A stretch of 64,000 bases of DNA from Fibrobacter sp. (GCF_017545445.1 NZ_JAFWOM010000103.1:1-64000); one strand, 5' to 3'. Positions 17,965 through 26,480 are shown, counted from the first letter of the stretch. Numbers and translations are program-made. Notes: generated by a model not told the origin, from the sequence alone.

Positions 17965-17995
17965 TTGAAGAAAAATACGCTTTACTATATATTTG
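17965..17995 (+). promoter_or_regulatory. Bacteroidota-type promoter for the pectate lyase gene
   Basis: TTG (17965-17967) and TATATTTG (17988-17995) are separated by 20 nt, fitting the -33/-7 pattern with TAnnTTTG. Transcription would start near 18002, about 40 nt before the ATG. Confidence 0.6.
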
Positions 17996-18040
17996 TATTC
18001 GAAAAGACCTGTTGGTGGGGTCTAAAAAGTTGGGATGTTT

Positions 18041-20083
18041 ATGAAACGTGTCGTTTCTGTTTTTGCTTGTACTTGTATAGCAGCCTTTTCTCAGGTTGGT
18101 GCTCAAGTCTCTTTTCAAAATGTTTCTGGCTCGCTAGAATCGGCTTATGCGGAGTGGGCTTCGGACGGTTCCGATAGTTACAATGTCTATTATTCGGGGG
18201 CTGGCTCCAAAGATGTCAAGGTCGATGCGCCTCTCATCCGCAAATATGGCTCCAAGTTCCGCGTCGATGTGGTTGGCCTCAAGGCCGGGAGTTACACGCT
18301 CAAGGTGGCTTCTGTCAAGGGAGGCAAGGAGACCGCTTCGGCTACTTCCAAATCGTTTGAAGTCAAGTCGCACGATCGCAGCGGTTTTGCATTTAACGAT
18401 GGCCATGTTCCGGGGGCTTATAATGCCGACGGTACACTCAAGAATGGTGCTGTAGTCCTTTACGTTTCCGAGACGACAAAGAATACGGTTGAGCTCGATG
18501 TTGCAAAGAATAACAAAGGCGGAACGGACAATTTTGTGGGGCTCCAGAATATTTTGAATGCTTTTAAAAAAGGCTATGACAAACGGCCTCTTGTAATTCG
18601 TTTGGTGGGGAACGTTACGGACCCAGCCGATACCGACAAGGGCGATATTCTCGTGGATATGGACAAGAAAGAAGGCTTGTCTATGACTATTGAGGGTATC
18701 GGCAACGATGCTACGGCAAACGGCTGGGGTCTCCGTATCAAGGGCGCCCAAGATGTCGAGGTCAGGAATATCGGTTTCATGAACGTGGATTCCGACGAAG
18801 GCGACAATTTGGGCTTGCAGCAAGAGAACAAGTACATCTGGGTGCACAACTGCGATTTCTTTTATGGTCATGCTGGGAGCGACAAGGATCAGGTCAAGGG
18901 CGACGGCGCTTTGGATTGCAAAAAATCGACATACGTGACATTCAGCTACAACCACTTTTGGGATAACGGCAAGTCGAACCTGCTAGGCCTCTCTGAAGGC
19001 ACGACCGAAGGTCTTTACATCACGTATCATCACAACTGGTACGACCACTCCGATAGTCGCCATCCGCGTGTGCGTTACTACAGCGCTCACGTTTATAACA
19101 ACTATTATGATGGCAATGCGAAGTATGGTGCAGGTTCCACGCTTGGTTCTTCTGTGTTCATGGAGGCGAATTACTTCCGCAACTGCAAGTACCCGATGAT
19201 GACCTCGCTGCAGGGAACTGACGTTTATGCGAGCGGCACCAAGCGCGATCCGACGAATAACGGCACGTTCAGCAAGGAAGCGGGCGGGACCATCAAGGCT
19301 TATAACAATTACATGGAAGGCTCTTACACGTTTATCCCGTATGGTGCAAGCAAGTACATGCTCAAGGGTGTGGAAACCGCAGTAGGTTCCATTGACTCAA
19401 AGGTTGATTTCGATGCTTACGTTGTCGAAAAACGCGATACGCAAGTGCCTTCAAACGTGACGTCTTACGCTGGTGCGAACGTTTATAACAACTTCGATAC
19501 AGACAAGTCTTTCATGTATAGCTACAAGGCAGATGATCCTGCGGTGGCACGTGATAACGTTGTGCGGTATGCTGGCCGCGTGCAGGGCGGCGATTTCAAG
19601 TGGGTGTTCGACAATTCCGTTGACGATGCCGCAAGCGAAGTGAACCAAAAGTTGAAGGACGCTCTGGTGGCGTATAAGGGCAGCAATGGCGAGGTGATGG
19701 AGTATAGCTCCTCTTCCAACGTCCTGAGTTCTTCCAATGCCGTCATCCTGAGCTCATCGAGCGAAGGATCCAGTGAAAGTTCTGGTAGCTCAATGGTTCC
19801 TGGATCATCTTCTAGCAAAGAGGAGCAGGGCATTGCTGTGTATGTTCCTTCGAAGGAATACCTTTTCTATGATTCGAATTCGGACCGCCTTGTAGTCGGA
19901 ACGAAAAACGTTGTTCGTTTGGATATTATCGGGATAGACGGCCACCGCGTCGATGTAACGGGCCTTAAGAAAGTGGGCGATGTCCGCGTGCTTGACTTAA
20001 GCTCTTTGCGTGCTGGCGTTTACATTGTCCGCCTCTCGACGTGGATGACGACTCATACGATGAAATTCGTTAAAAAGCCGTGA
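18041..20083 (+). CDS. PL1 pectate lyase, secreted multidomain
   Basis: This 680-residue secreted lyase is predicted to cleave polygalacturonate by beta-elimination. A signal peptide is followed by a fibronectin-like N-terminal domain (about residues 25-110), then the parallel beta-helix of family PL1. Marks are HNCDFFYGHAGSDKDQVKGD (Ca-binding Asp residues), YVTFSYNHFWDNGKSNLLG, and SRHPRVRYYSAHVYNNYYDG carrying the catalytic Arg. A Ser-rich linker (about residues 548-590) leads to a sorting-type tail (LDIIGIDGHRVDVTG ... RAGVYIVRLS). ATG at 18041 is favoured over the ATG two codons earlier. The TGA stop lies in the first unit of a heptamer tract. Confidence 0.9.
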   Translation: MKRVVSVFACTCIAAFSQVGAQVSFQNVSGSLESAYAEWASDGSDSYNVYYSGAGSKDVKVDAPLIRKYGSKFRVDVVGLKAGSYTLKVASVKGGKETASATSKSFEVKSHDRSGFAFNDGHVPGAYNADGTLKNGAVVLYVSETTKNTVELDVAKNNKGGTDNFVGLQNILNAFKKGYDKRPLVIRLVGNVTDPADTDKGDILVDMDKKEGLSMTIEGIGNDATANGWGLRIKGAQDVEVRNIGFMNVDSDEGDNLGLQQENKYIWVHNCDFFYGHAGSDKDQVKGDGALDCKKSTYVTFSYNHFWDNGKSNLLGLSEGTTEGLYITYHHNWYDHSDSRHPRVRYYSAHVYNNYYDGNAKYGAGSTLGSSVFMEANYFRNCKYPMMTSLQGTDVYASGTKRDPTNNGTFSKEAGGTIKAYNNYMEGSYTFIPYGASKYMLKGVETAVGSIDSKVDFDAYVVEKRDTQVPSNVTSYAGANVYNNFDTDKSFMYSYKADDPAVARDNVVRYAGRVQGGDFKWVFDNSVDDAASEVNQKLKDALVAYKGSNGEVMEYSSSSNVLSSSNAVILSSSSEGSSESSGSSMVPGSSSSKEEQGIAVYVPSKEYLFYDSNSDRLVVGTKNVVRLDIIGIDGHRVDVTGLKKVGDVRVLDLSSLRAGVYIVRLSTWMTTHTMKFVKKP

Positions 20084-20107
20084 GCTTTGAGGCGTGCGCA
20101 ATGAATA
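20080..20107. repeat. Heptamer tract overlapping the pectate lyase stop codon
   Basis: Units GTGAGCT, TTGAGGC, GTGCGCA, ATGAATA are in 7-bp register; TGA of the stop (20081-20083) lies in the first. The tract resembles the one at 26164-26205, which also overlaps a stop. Confidence 0.6.
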
Positions 20108-20141
20108 ATTGTCCTTGCAAACGTATGATACTTTGTTGTAA

Positions 20142-20380
20142 TACATACTAAATTTGTTTTTTTGTGTTTTAGTATGTAAAAAATGGGCTGAGAAGCACTT
20201 AAAAATGGCGTTAAAGCGACTTTTTAGTCTTTTTTTTGCAAAAAAGCCCCCCAAAATGCCTTTTTTTAAGCAAAAATTACATACTAAACACCTTAAAAAT
20301 GCTTTTTAGTATGTAATGCACTGGAGTAATCGATTGCCGATTACATATCAAATTGCGCAAAAAATGATTTTAGTATGTAA
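20142..20380. repeat. Three regularly spaced inverted-repeat units (TTACATACTAAA / TTTAGTATGTAA)
   Basis: The 572-bp gap between pectate lyase and GH5 genes holds no gene but three hairpin units. Their arms are 20142-20152 with 20168-20178, 20277-20288 with 20305-20316, and 20341-20352 (one transposed pair) with 20369-20380. The spacers are 15, 16 and 16 nt. The sequence between units also repeats CTTAAAAATG. The rest of the gap is AT-rich, with a heptamer tract near 20465 and an AT-rich leader before the GH5 gene. Confidence 0.85.
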
Positions 20381-20464
20381 AGCAAACAAGTATTTTTCTC
20401 TGCTGAGCTTTGTAAAATACTCAAAGGCACGAAGTGCCGACCTCATACCTCATCGCTCGCTCTC

Positions 20465-20506
20465 CCAACCACTAACCACTAACCACTTCCTACCGCCTAC
20501 TGTCTA
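20465..20506. repeat. Heptamer tract CTAACCA/CTTCCTA/CTGTCTA
   Basis: Six units in strict 7-bp register: CCAACCA, CTAACCA, CTAACCA, CTTCCTA, CCGCCTA, CTGTCTA. A degenerate extension in the same register may reach back to about 20437. Confidence 0.8.
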
Positions 20507-20655
20507 CTAAATATGTAACTTTTCCTATACGTAAAGTGTTTTTTTGCACATTCTGGAATGTTTCCAAATAAATTACAACTTTTTTTCTACGCATTTTGTA
20601 TTTTTTATCTGGGATTATATGGTTGCGGAGATTGGGTGAACCCAAAAGGATGTTT

Positions 20656-23364
20656 ATGAAAAAAATCTTCGCATTTCTGATGTGCGCTGCCGTAACGTCT
20701 GCTATGGCAGTTAGTGCTAGCCGTGTTGGCCCTGTGAGCACGTACGGTGAACTTAAGGCAAACGGCGGCAAGCTTTCCGGTACTTGCCCGGATTACTCCA
20801 ACAAGGCCGTCCAAGTCAAGGGCATGAGCCTCTTCTGGAGTTCGGGTGCAGATAGCTCTACCGTTTTCTATTCCGAAAAGGCCGTGAACGCCATGGTGAA
20901 GCAGATGAACATCGAAGTCATCCGCTTTGCAATGGGTGTGACTCAGGAAAAGTTCCAGGACCAGGGCCGTGGCTACTTGAGCAGCGCGCAGGGCGAAACC
21001 TTGCAGAAGGGCTACCTCAAGAACGTGGTCAATGCCGCTATCGAAAACGACATTTACGTGATTATCGACTGGCACATCGAAAGTGCAAACGGCAATACTT
21101 CTGAAGCTGTCAAGTTCTTCGAATATGCCGCTAAGGAATACGGCTCCTACAACAACGTGATTTTCGAAGTGTGGAACGAACCTGTCGGTGCCGACATGGG
21201 TACGGTCGCCTCTCATGCGAACTCCGTGATTGCCGCAATCCGTAAGTATTCCGACAACCTCGTGCTCGTGGGCAGCCCGGAATGGTCCAGCCATCCGGAA
21301 CAGTGCGCCCAGGCTGGCATTCAGGACAGCAAGAAAAACTTCGGTTGCACGCTCCACTTCTATGCTGCAACGCACCAGACGGGTAACGGTGGCTACAATG
21401 ATCGTGCCGCTCAGGCTATGTCTGCCGGCGTTCCTGTGTTTGCTACGGAATGGGGTACGGTCAGCGCCGACGGTAACGGCTCCCCGAACCAGAGCGCAAG
21501 CCAAGCATGGATTAGCTGGATGAACCAGAACAATGTTTCTTGGGCCAACTGGTCTGCTTCCGCTATCAAGGAACAGTCCGCAGCTTTCCAGAACCTCGCT
21601 ATCGACAACGGCCTTACCTTTACGACTTCCGGTAATATGGTCAAGGGCTGGATGAACGGAACGAGCGGCTATAAGGACTGCGGCCTCCAAAACGGCAGCA
21701 GCAGCGGCAACAGCGGTTACTCGACGGGTGTTGCTAACGGTGCTACAACCGACCTTATTGACGACCTTGAAGACGGTGACCGTTTTGCCTACACGGGCGG
21801 ATGGTGGTCTGCATTTGCTGATTCCGACGACGATACGGACGGCAAGGGTGAAACCTCTATTTCTAACAGCAAGTGGGAAAACGATTTCGGCAAGCAGGTC
21901 TATGACGTGCTCATGCCGAAGAAGGGCGACAAGAACACCTCCAAGTACATGGCCGGTATCGAAAAGATCAAGCTTGCCAAGGGTGCTTACAAGTACGCTC
22001 CGTATGTGGCAATCGGCCTCAACCTCAAGCGCGATACGACTATTATCGACCTTTCTGCTTGCAAGTCCATCAGCTACAAGTTCAAGGGTGCAAGCCACAA
22101 CTTCCGCGTTGAAACTTCTCTCGTCACGAACTGGAACTTCCATCACGTGAACAAGGACGGTTCCGAAGAATGGAAGGAAGTGGAACTCACTTGGGACCAG
22201 TTCACTCAGGAAAGCTGGGGCGATGATGACAAGCACTTCAGCCTCGGTGACAAGGGCATGAACAAGGTGCAGCGCTTTGCTTGGGAAGTCAAGGGCGCTC
22301 TCGATGTCCCGGATAGCAAGAACCAGCCGAAGTACGATTATCTCTATGTGGATGACGTACGTTGCAATGGTGCTTCTATCACGGCGATCAGTGCTGGTGA
22401 CGGCCCTGCTCCGACCTCTTCTTCTGCAACTGCAAAGTCCAGCTCCGCAACGGCTAAGTCTAGCTCTGCTACGACTCCGAAATCTTCTGCTACAGTAGTT
22501 GTGCCGACTAAGGACCTCTTGGTTATCGATGATGTCGAAGACCTTGACGAAGTTCTCAATGTTGGCGGTTCTTGGTATGCTTATACCGATAGCGCTTCGG
22601 GTGGCAAGTCCAAGATTTCTAACGCCTATGATCCGGAACTTCCGGGCTACGTCGTTGTGTTCCCGGGTACGAAGGATGCTACCAATGGTACTAAGGGCTT
22701 TGTCGGCCTCACGGAAATCTTCTGGAATCAGGCGGATTACGAATATGCTCCGTTCGTGGCTCTTGGCCTCAACTTGGTCGATACGACCAAGGGCTATGAT
22801 TTGAGCGCATGCACGGCTCTCAGCTACCGCTACAAGGGTGCTGCTCATAAGTTCAAGGTTCAGGACGGTCAGGTGAAGGATTACGCTTACCACGAACTCC
22901 TCGCTAAGGATGCTAAGGAATGGACGAATGTTGTTATTCCTTGGGAAAAGCTCGAACAGCCGGTCTGGACGAAGGCTAAGGTTGACTTGAACAAGGCTGC
23001 TATCAAGAAGATGGCTTGGGAAGTCGTTGGCTATGAAGGCTTTGACGAACAGCCGGAAATCAACTACCTCTATGTGGATGACCTCAAGTGCTTGAGCGGT
23101 GGTACGGGAATCAAGACTGTTGCCCGTGCAGCAAGTGGCATCAAGCTCGGCTTTGCAGGCAATATGCTGAACGTAAACTTCAGCAAGGCAGGCAAGGCTT
23201 CTGTTCAGGTGTTCGACATGATGGGTCACGTTGTTGAAAGCTTCAACGAAAGCGTTTCTGCCGGCGCTAACCAGTTCTCTCTCAAGAACATGAGCAATGG
23301 CAACTACGTTGTACGTGTTACGATGAACGGTGCAAGCAAGACCGCCCGCATCTCCATCAAGTAA
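20656..23364 (+). CDS. GH5 cellulase with two CBM11-like modules
   Basis: This 902-residue secreted enzyme is predicted to cleave beta-1,4-glucans. ATG at 20656 is chosen because AAAAGGA lies 5-6 nt upstream. After the signal peptide the GH5 barrel shows VIRFAMGV, IIDWHIE, the acid/base Glu near residue 175 (FEVWNEP) and the nucleophile Glu near 264 (FATEWGT). Two similar carbohydrate-binding modules follow, at about residues 365-590 (LIDDLEDGDRFAYTGGWW) and 620-820 (LVIDDVEDLDEVLNVGGSW), resembling CBM11; a Thr/Ser/Ala linker (SSSATAKSSSATAKSSSAT) separates them. The last 80 residues are a sorting-type domain (VQVFDMMGHVVESFNE). It lies near the GH9, PL1 and GH11 genes. Confidence 0.92.
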   Translation: MKKIFAFLMCAAVTSAMAVSASRVGPVSTYGELKANGGKLSGTCPDYSNKAVQVKGMSLFWSSGADSSTVFYSEKAVNAMVKQMNIEVIRFAMGVTQEKFQDQGRGYLSSAQGETLQKGYLKNVVNAAIENDIYVIIDWHIESANGNTSEAVKFFEYAAKEYGSYNNVIFEVWNEPVGADMGTVASHANSVIAAIRKYSDNLVLVGSPEWSSHPEQCAQAGIQDSKKNFGCTLHFYAATHQTGNGGYNDRAAQAMSAGVPVFATEWGTVSADGNGSPNQSASQAWISWMNQNNVSWANWSASAIKEQSAAFQNLAIDNGLTFTTSGNMVKGWMNGTSGYKDCGLQNGSSSGNSGYSTGVANGATTDLIDDLEDGDRFAYTGGWWSAFADSDDDTDGKGETSISNSKWENDFGKQVYDVLMPKKGDKNTSKYMAGIEKIKLAKGAYKYAPYVAIGLNLKRDTTIIDLSACKSISYKFKGASHNFRVETSLVTNWNFHHVNKDGSEEWKEVELTWDQFTQESWGDDDKHFSLGDKGMNKVQRFAWEVKGALDVPDSKNQPKYDYLYVDDVRCNGASITAISAGDGPAPTSSSATAKSSSATAKSSSATTPKSSATVVVPTKDLLVIDDVEDLDEVLNVGGSWYAYTDSASGGKSKISNAYDPELPGYVVVFPGTKDATNGTKGFVGLTEIFWNQADYEYAPFVALGLNLVDTTKGYDLSACTALSYRYKGAAHKFKVQDGQVKDYAYHELLAKDAKEWTNVVIPWEKLEQPVWTKAKVDLNKAAIKKMAWEVVGYEGFDEQPEINYLYVDDLKCLSGGTGIKTVARAASGIKLGFAGNMLNVNFSKAGKASVQVFDMMGHVVESFNESVSAGANQFSLKNMSNGNYVVRVTMNGASKTARISIK

Positions 23365-23400
23365 AGACTGAAGCGTCTCTGGACGCATAAGTAACCATCA

Positions 23401-23434
23401 AAACGCTCCGGACGGATGTCCGGAGTGTTTTTGT
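23401..23434 (+). terminator. Terminator of the GH5 gene
   Basis: ACGCTCCGGAC (23403-23413), loop GGAT, GTCCGGAGTGT (23418-23428) forms an 11-bp stem with one G-T pair, followed by TTTTTG. Confidence 0.85.
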
Positions 23435-23463
23435 TGTATATAACCATTTTATTTCTAAATTTG
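23434..23463 (+). promoter_or_regulatory. Promoter-like TTG-N19-TAAATTTG abutting a start codon
   Basis: TTG (23434-23436) and TAAATTTG (23456-23463) fit the Bacteroidota consensus. The ATG at 23471 is only 7 nt beyond the element and there is no Shine-Dalgarno sequence, so a leaderless or nearly leaderless transcript is predicted. Confidence 0.6.
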
Positions 23464-23470
23464 CTTTGCT

Positions 23471-24697
23471 ATGCAACCATTAAGTCAACGTACCGAAACT
23501 TTTACCGATTCTGTTATCCGTCGAATGACCCGCATTGCGAATGCGTGCGGTGCTATTAACTTGTCGCAGGGCTTCCCTGATTTTGACCCGCCGGAATCGC
23601 TCACGAAGCGTCTTTCGGAAGTGGCTTTGACTGGCCCGCACCAGTATGCGATTACGTTTGGCGCACAGAATTTCCGCGAGGCTCTGAGCGATAAGCAGTT
23701 CCATTTTAGCGGGCTGCGTTACGATCCGCAAAAAGAGATTGTGATTACGTGCGGCAGTACCGAAGCTATGATGGCGTCGATGATATCGGTCTGCAATCCG
23801 GGCGATAAGGTAGTGTTGTTTTCGCCGTTCTACGAGAACTATTCTGCGGATACGATTTTATGCGGGGCGACTCCGGTTTATGTGCCACTCTCGCCAGTCG
23901 ATTTGAGTTTTGATGCGAACGTGCTCGAAAGTGCGATGGCGCAGCCGGGCGTGAAGGCTCTTGTGCTTTGCAATCCGGCGAACCCGAGCGGCAAGGTCTT
24001 TACGCACGAAGAACTTTCGATTATCGCATCGCTTGCTATCAAGTACGATTTGTACGTAATTACGGACGAAGTTTACGAGCATATCATTTACGCTCCGCAT
24101 CGCCATACGTACATCGCGACGCTCCCGGGAATGTTCGAACGTACGATTGAATGTAGCAGCTTGAGCAAGACGTATTCGATTACGGGTTGGCGCTTGGGCT
24201 ACGTGCTTGCAGCGGAACCGGTTATGGAACGCATCAAAAAAGTTCACGACTTTTTGACGGTGGGTGCTGCGGCTCCGTTGATGGAAGCTGCTGTGACGGC
24301 GCTCCGTTATGACGACTCGTATTATGCGGGTTTGCTGGCTCATTACACGCACATGAAGGACGTGTTTACGAGTGGACTCCGCAATCTCGGTTTGCACTTT
24401 ACCGAACCGCAAGGAGCTTACTTTGTGCTGATTGATATTAGCGAATTCGGTTATGGTCGGCGCGGTGTTAGCGGCTCGCGCGAATCTTGTAGTGATGTAA
24501 AATGCGTGGCCGACGCATTGCCCGATGAACAATTCTGCATTGATATGGCACAGAAGGTGGGTGTCGCTGCGGTTCCGGGGTCGAGTTTTTTCCGCGAACC
24601 GGTGGACCATCTTGTCCGTTTGCATTTCGCAAAAAAAGACGAAACGCTTTACGAAGCGCTTAACCGATTGGAAAATCTGAAAAAATTAAAACGTTAG
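23471..24697 (+). CDS. Class I/II PLP-dependent aminotransferase
   Basis: This 408-residue fold-type I aminotransferase is of normal length. It shows INLSQGFPDFDPPESL, the GSTEAMMASM phosphate-binding segment, LCNPANPSGKVF, ITDEVYEHIIY, the PLP lysine K233 in SSLSKTYSITGWRLGY, and a C-terminal Arg in PVDHLVRLHFAKKDE. The pattern is closest to aspartate/kynurenine/methionine-type aminotransferases; the amino donor is not predictable. Residues about 333-345 (RRGVSGSRESCSD) form a short extra segment. Transcription probably starts almost at the ATG. The MATE gene follows after 54 bp with its own promoter-like element. Confidence 0.88.
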   Translation: MQPLSQRTETFTDSVIRRMTRIANACGAINLSQGFPDFDPPESLTKRLSEVALTGPHQYAITFGAQNFREALSDKQFHFSGLRYDPQKEIVITCGSTEAMMASMISVCNPGDKVVLFSPFYENYSADTILCGATPVYVPLSPVDLSFDANVLESAMAQPGVKALVLCNPANPSGKVFTHEELSIIASLAIKYDLYVITDEVYEHIIYAPHRHTYIATLPGMFERTIECSSLSKTYSITGWRLGYVLAAEPVMERIKKVHDFLTVGAAAPLMEAAVTALRYDDSYYAGLLAHYTHMKDVFTSGLRNLGLHFTEPQGAYFVLIDISEFGYGRRGVSGSRESCSDVKCVADALPDEQFCIDMAQKVGVAAVPGSSFFREPVDHLVRLHFAKKDETLYEALNRLENLKKLKR

Positions 24698-24736
24698 TTC
24701 TTTGTTTTTGGGCTGTCGCGCGGTCTTTGATTTTTC

Positions 24737-24744
24737 TATCTTTG
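24737..24744 (+). promoter_or_regulatory. TATCTTTG promoter-like element 7 nt before a start codon
   Basis: This is an exact match to TAnnTTTG, with 7 nt to the ATG at 24752 and no Shine-Dalgarno sequence. A -33 element at the expected spacing is not clear. Confidence 0.5.
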
Positions 24745-24751
24745 CCAAGCT

Positions 24752-26167
24752 ATGGTTGATGCTATTTTAAATAGGTTCTATAAACCTTCTAAATTCAAGA
24801 AGAATGGGGACGTGAAGGATGTGCTCGTGGTGGCGCTTCCGATGCTTTTGTCGATGTCGTTTGACACGTTCATGACGTTTATCGACCGCTTGTTCCTCTC
24901 GAAGCTTGGCCCTGCCGAAATGAATGCTGCACTTGGGGCGGGGGCGGTGCAGCTTGCCCTCACGATGTTTTTTACGGGCGCGATTAGCTACACGACGGCA
25001 ATGGTTGCACAGCGTCTGGGTAGCAAAAAACGTTGGGATTGCGCTCGCGTGTTCATGCAATCGGTGTATCTGTCGCTGATTTCCGTACCGCTTTTGTACC
25101 TCACGATTCCGCTGGGACATTGGGCTTTTGGAATGGAGCATTTGCCGGCAGACCAGCTCGAATACCAGAAAACGTACTTCAACATTTTGATGTTCGGCGG
25201 TGTGATAAATCTTGTTCGCAATGCGGCTCCGTGTTTCTTTAGCGGTATCGGCGAAACCAAGGTCGTGATGAAGGCGGCGTTTGTCGGCATGCTTGTGAAC
25301 GTGGCGTGCAACTTTGTTTTAATTTACGGGTGCGGCCCTGTGCCTGCGATGGGTGTTGCTGGTGCGGCCTATGGCACACTTATCGGCAATGTGGTTTCTA
25401 CAGTTATCTTGTTTGCGAAATTTTTCAGCAAGAGTTGTCATCGTCGGTTCCGCACGCGTTTTGCGTTTGCATTCAGTTGGCCTTTGACCCGCGAACTTCT
25501 GCAAAAGGGAATCCCTTCTGGCGTAGAAATGTTCTTGAACATGGCGGCGTTCCAGCTCTTGATTTTGATGTTCCATGCACTAGGCTCCGAGGCTGCGACC
25601 GCGTCTTCGGTGATGTTTAACTGGGACATGGTGGCGTATGTGCCGCTGATGGGGCTTGAAGTCGCTTCGACGAGCCTTGTGGGGCGTTACGTAGGCGCGA
25701 AAGATGGGGCTGCGGCAACGCGTTCGACGTATTCCGGGCTTAAACTGGGGTGGGGCTATTCCTTGCTAATGGGAATATTCTTCATATTCCTGCCTGGCGT
25801 ATTGACGGATATTTTCAAGCCCGATGTCGCGGAGGCTACGGAAAGTGCACTTGCGATTTTTGAGGCGGCTCGTCCGATGAGCATTTTTATGCTGCGGATT
25901 GCGACGTTCTACATTTTTGTGGAAGTTCTGCTCGTGATTTATGCGGGTGCGCTCCGAGGAGCAGGCGATACCGTTTGGGTGATGTTCGCTTGTGCTATCA
26001 TGAACTGGTGCGTGGCGGGTGCTTTGTATGTTGCCGCCTATGTGTTCCATTTACCGGCGCATATCGCCTGGATAACGGTGGTTGCTGTCTATAGTACGGC
26101 CCCGATTATCTTTTGGCGCCGCTGGAAGAGCGGAAAATGGCGTAAGCACGTTATGAACGCGTCGTGA
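24752..26167 (+). CDS. MATE family multidrug/sodium antiporter
   Basis: This 471-residue inner-membrane exporter has about twelve hydrophobic segments arranged as two related halves, the usual MATE length and layout. Supporting segments include VLVVALPMLLSMSFDTFMTFIDRLFLSKLGP (first helix with a conserved Pro and Asp), MGVAGAAYGTLIGNVVS in the first half, and LMGLEVASTSLVGRYVGAKD plus VLLVIYAGALRGAGDT in the second. Substrate is unknown; cations or drugs are exported in exchange for Na+ or H+ in this family. The TGA stop overlaps the first unit of a heptamer tract. It sits between polysaccharidase genes without an obvious functional link. Confidence 0.9.
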   Translation: MVDAILNRFYKPSKFKKNGDVKDVLVVALPMLLSMSFDTFMTFIDRLFLSKLGPAEMNAALGAGAVQLALTMFFTGAISYTTAMVAQRLGSKKRWDCARVFMQSVYLSLISVPLLYLTIPLGHWAFGMEHLPADQLEYQKTYFNILMFGGVINLVRNAAPCFFSGIGETKVVMKAAFVGMLVNVACNFVLIYGCGPVPAMGVAGAAYGTLIGNVVSTVILFAKFFSKSCHRRFRTRFAFAFSWPLTRELLQKGIPSGVEMFLNMAAFQLLILMFHALGSEAATASSVMFNWDMVAYVPLMGLEVASTSLVGRYVGAKDGAAATRSTYSGLKLGWGYSLLMGIFFIFLPGVLTDIFKPDVAEATESALAIFEAARPMSIFMLRIATFYIFVEVLLVIYAGALRGAGDTVWVMFACAIMNWCVAGALYVAAYVFHLPAHIAWITVVAVYSTAPIIFWRRWKSGKWRKHVMNAS

Positions 26168-26205
26168 GCCGTGAGCAAAGTGCAATGAACAATGAGTGAT
26201 GAATT
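26164..26205. repeat. Heptamer tract overlapping the MATE stop codon
   Basis: Units GTGAGCC, GTGAGCA, AAGTGCA, ATGAACA, ATGAGTG, ATGAATT run in register; the TGA stop (26165-26167) lies in the first unit. Confidence 0.7.
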
Positions 26206-26226
26206 GTTAGCGGCATGCCGTTAACT

Positions 26227-26356
26227 GTCATTCTGGAGCCGACATGAACAACGAAGTCATTTATCGCCTTTAGCCCCGGCCCCCGAGCCGGGGAATAGGA
26301 TCCATGCATAAATCGCCTTGAACCTCATGGATTCCCTCCCTCCGGTCGAGAATGAC
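26227..26356. repeat. 130-bp intergenic element with GTCATTCT/AGAATGAC ends
   Basis: Perfect inverted 8-bp ends (26227-26234 and 26349-26356) enclose about 114 bp that include a GC-rich hairpin CCCCGGC-ccc-cGAGCCGGGG. Part of its right side is related to the insertion at 15177 inside the aminotransferase. Together with heptamer tracts it fills most of the 435-bp gap before the xylanase gene; no gene is seen here. Confidence 0.7.
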
Positions 26357-26368
26357 GCTTCCAGCTCC

Positions 26369-26480
26369 CTTCCTACTGTCTACTTTCTACTAACCACTAA
26401 CCACTAACCACTAGCCACTAACCACTAACCACTTCCTACTTCCTACTACCCTTTCGTCTTTCGTCTCTCGTCTATAGTCT
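26369..26480. repeat. Sixteen-unit degenerate heptamer array
   Basis: Sixteen consecutive 7-mers keep register for 112 bp, moving from CTTCCTA, CTGTCTA, CTTTCTA through six CTAACCA-type units to CTTCCTA x2, CTACCCT, TTCGTCT x2, CTCGTCT and ATAGTCT. The array therefore links the CTAACCA-type and CTCGTCT-type tracts found separately elsewhere. Confidence 0.9.

Noticed and set aside
20142..20380. Possible CRISPR array
   Set aside because: Copies alternate in orientation, arms are only 11-12 bp and no unique 30-40 bp spacers separate direct repeats; no cas genes are nearby.
20605..23388. A 927-codon open frame on the strand opposite the GH5 gene
   Set aside because: It mirrors the coding gene and arises from its codon bias; the product has no signal, domain or plausible composition. 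Similar long antisense frames opposite leuA, xynC, glnS and a CotH gene were rejected for the same reason.
26369..26480. Possible CRISPR or VNTR with long units
   Set aside because: The period is 7 bp with degenerate units; there is no repeat-spacer structure.
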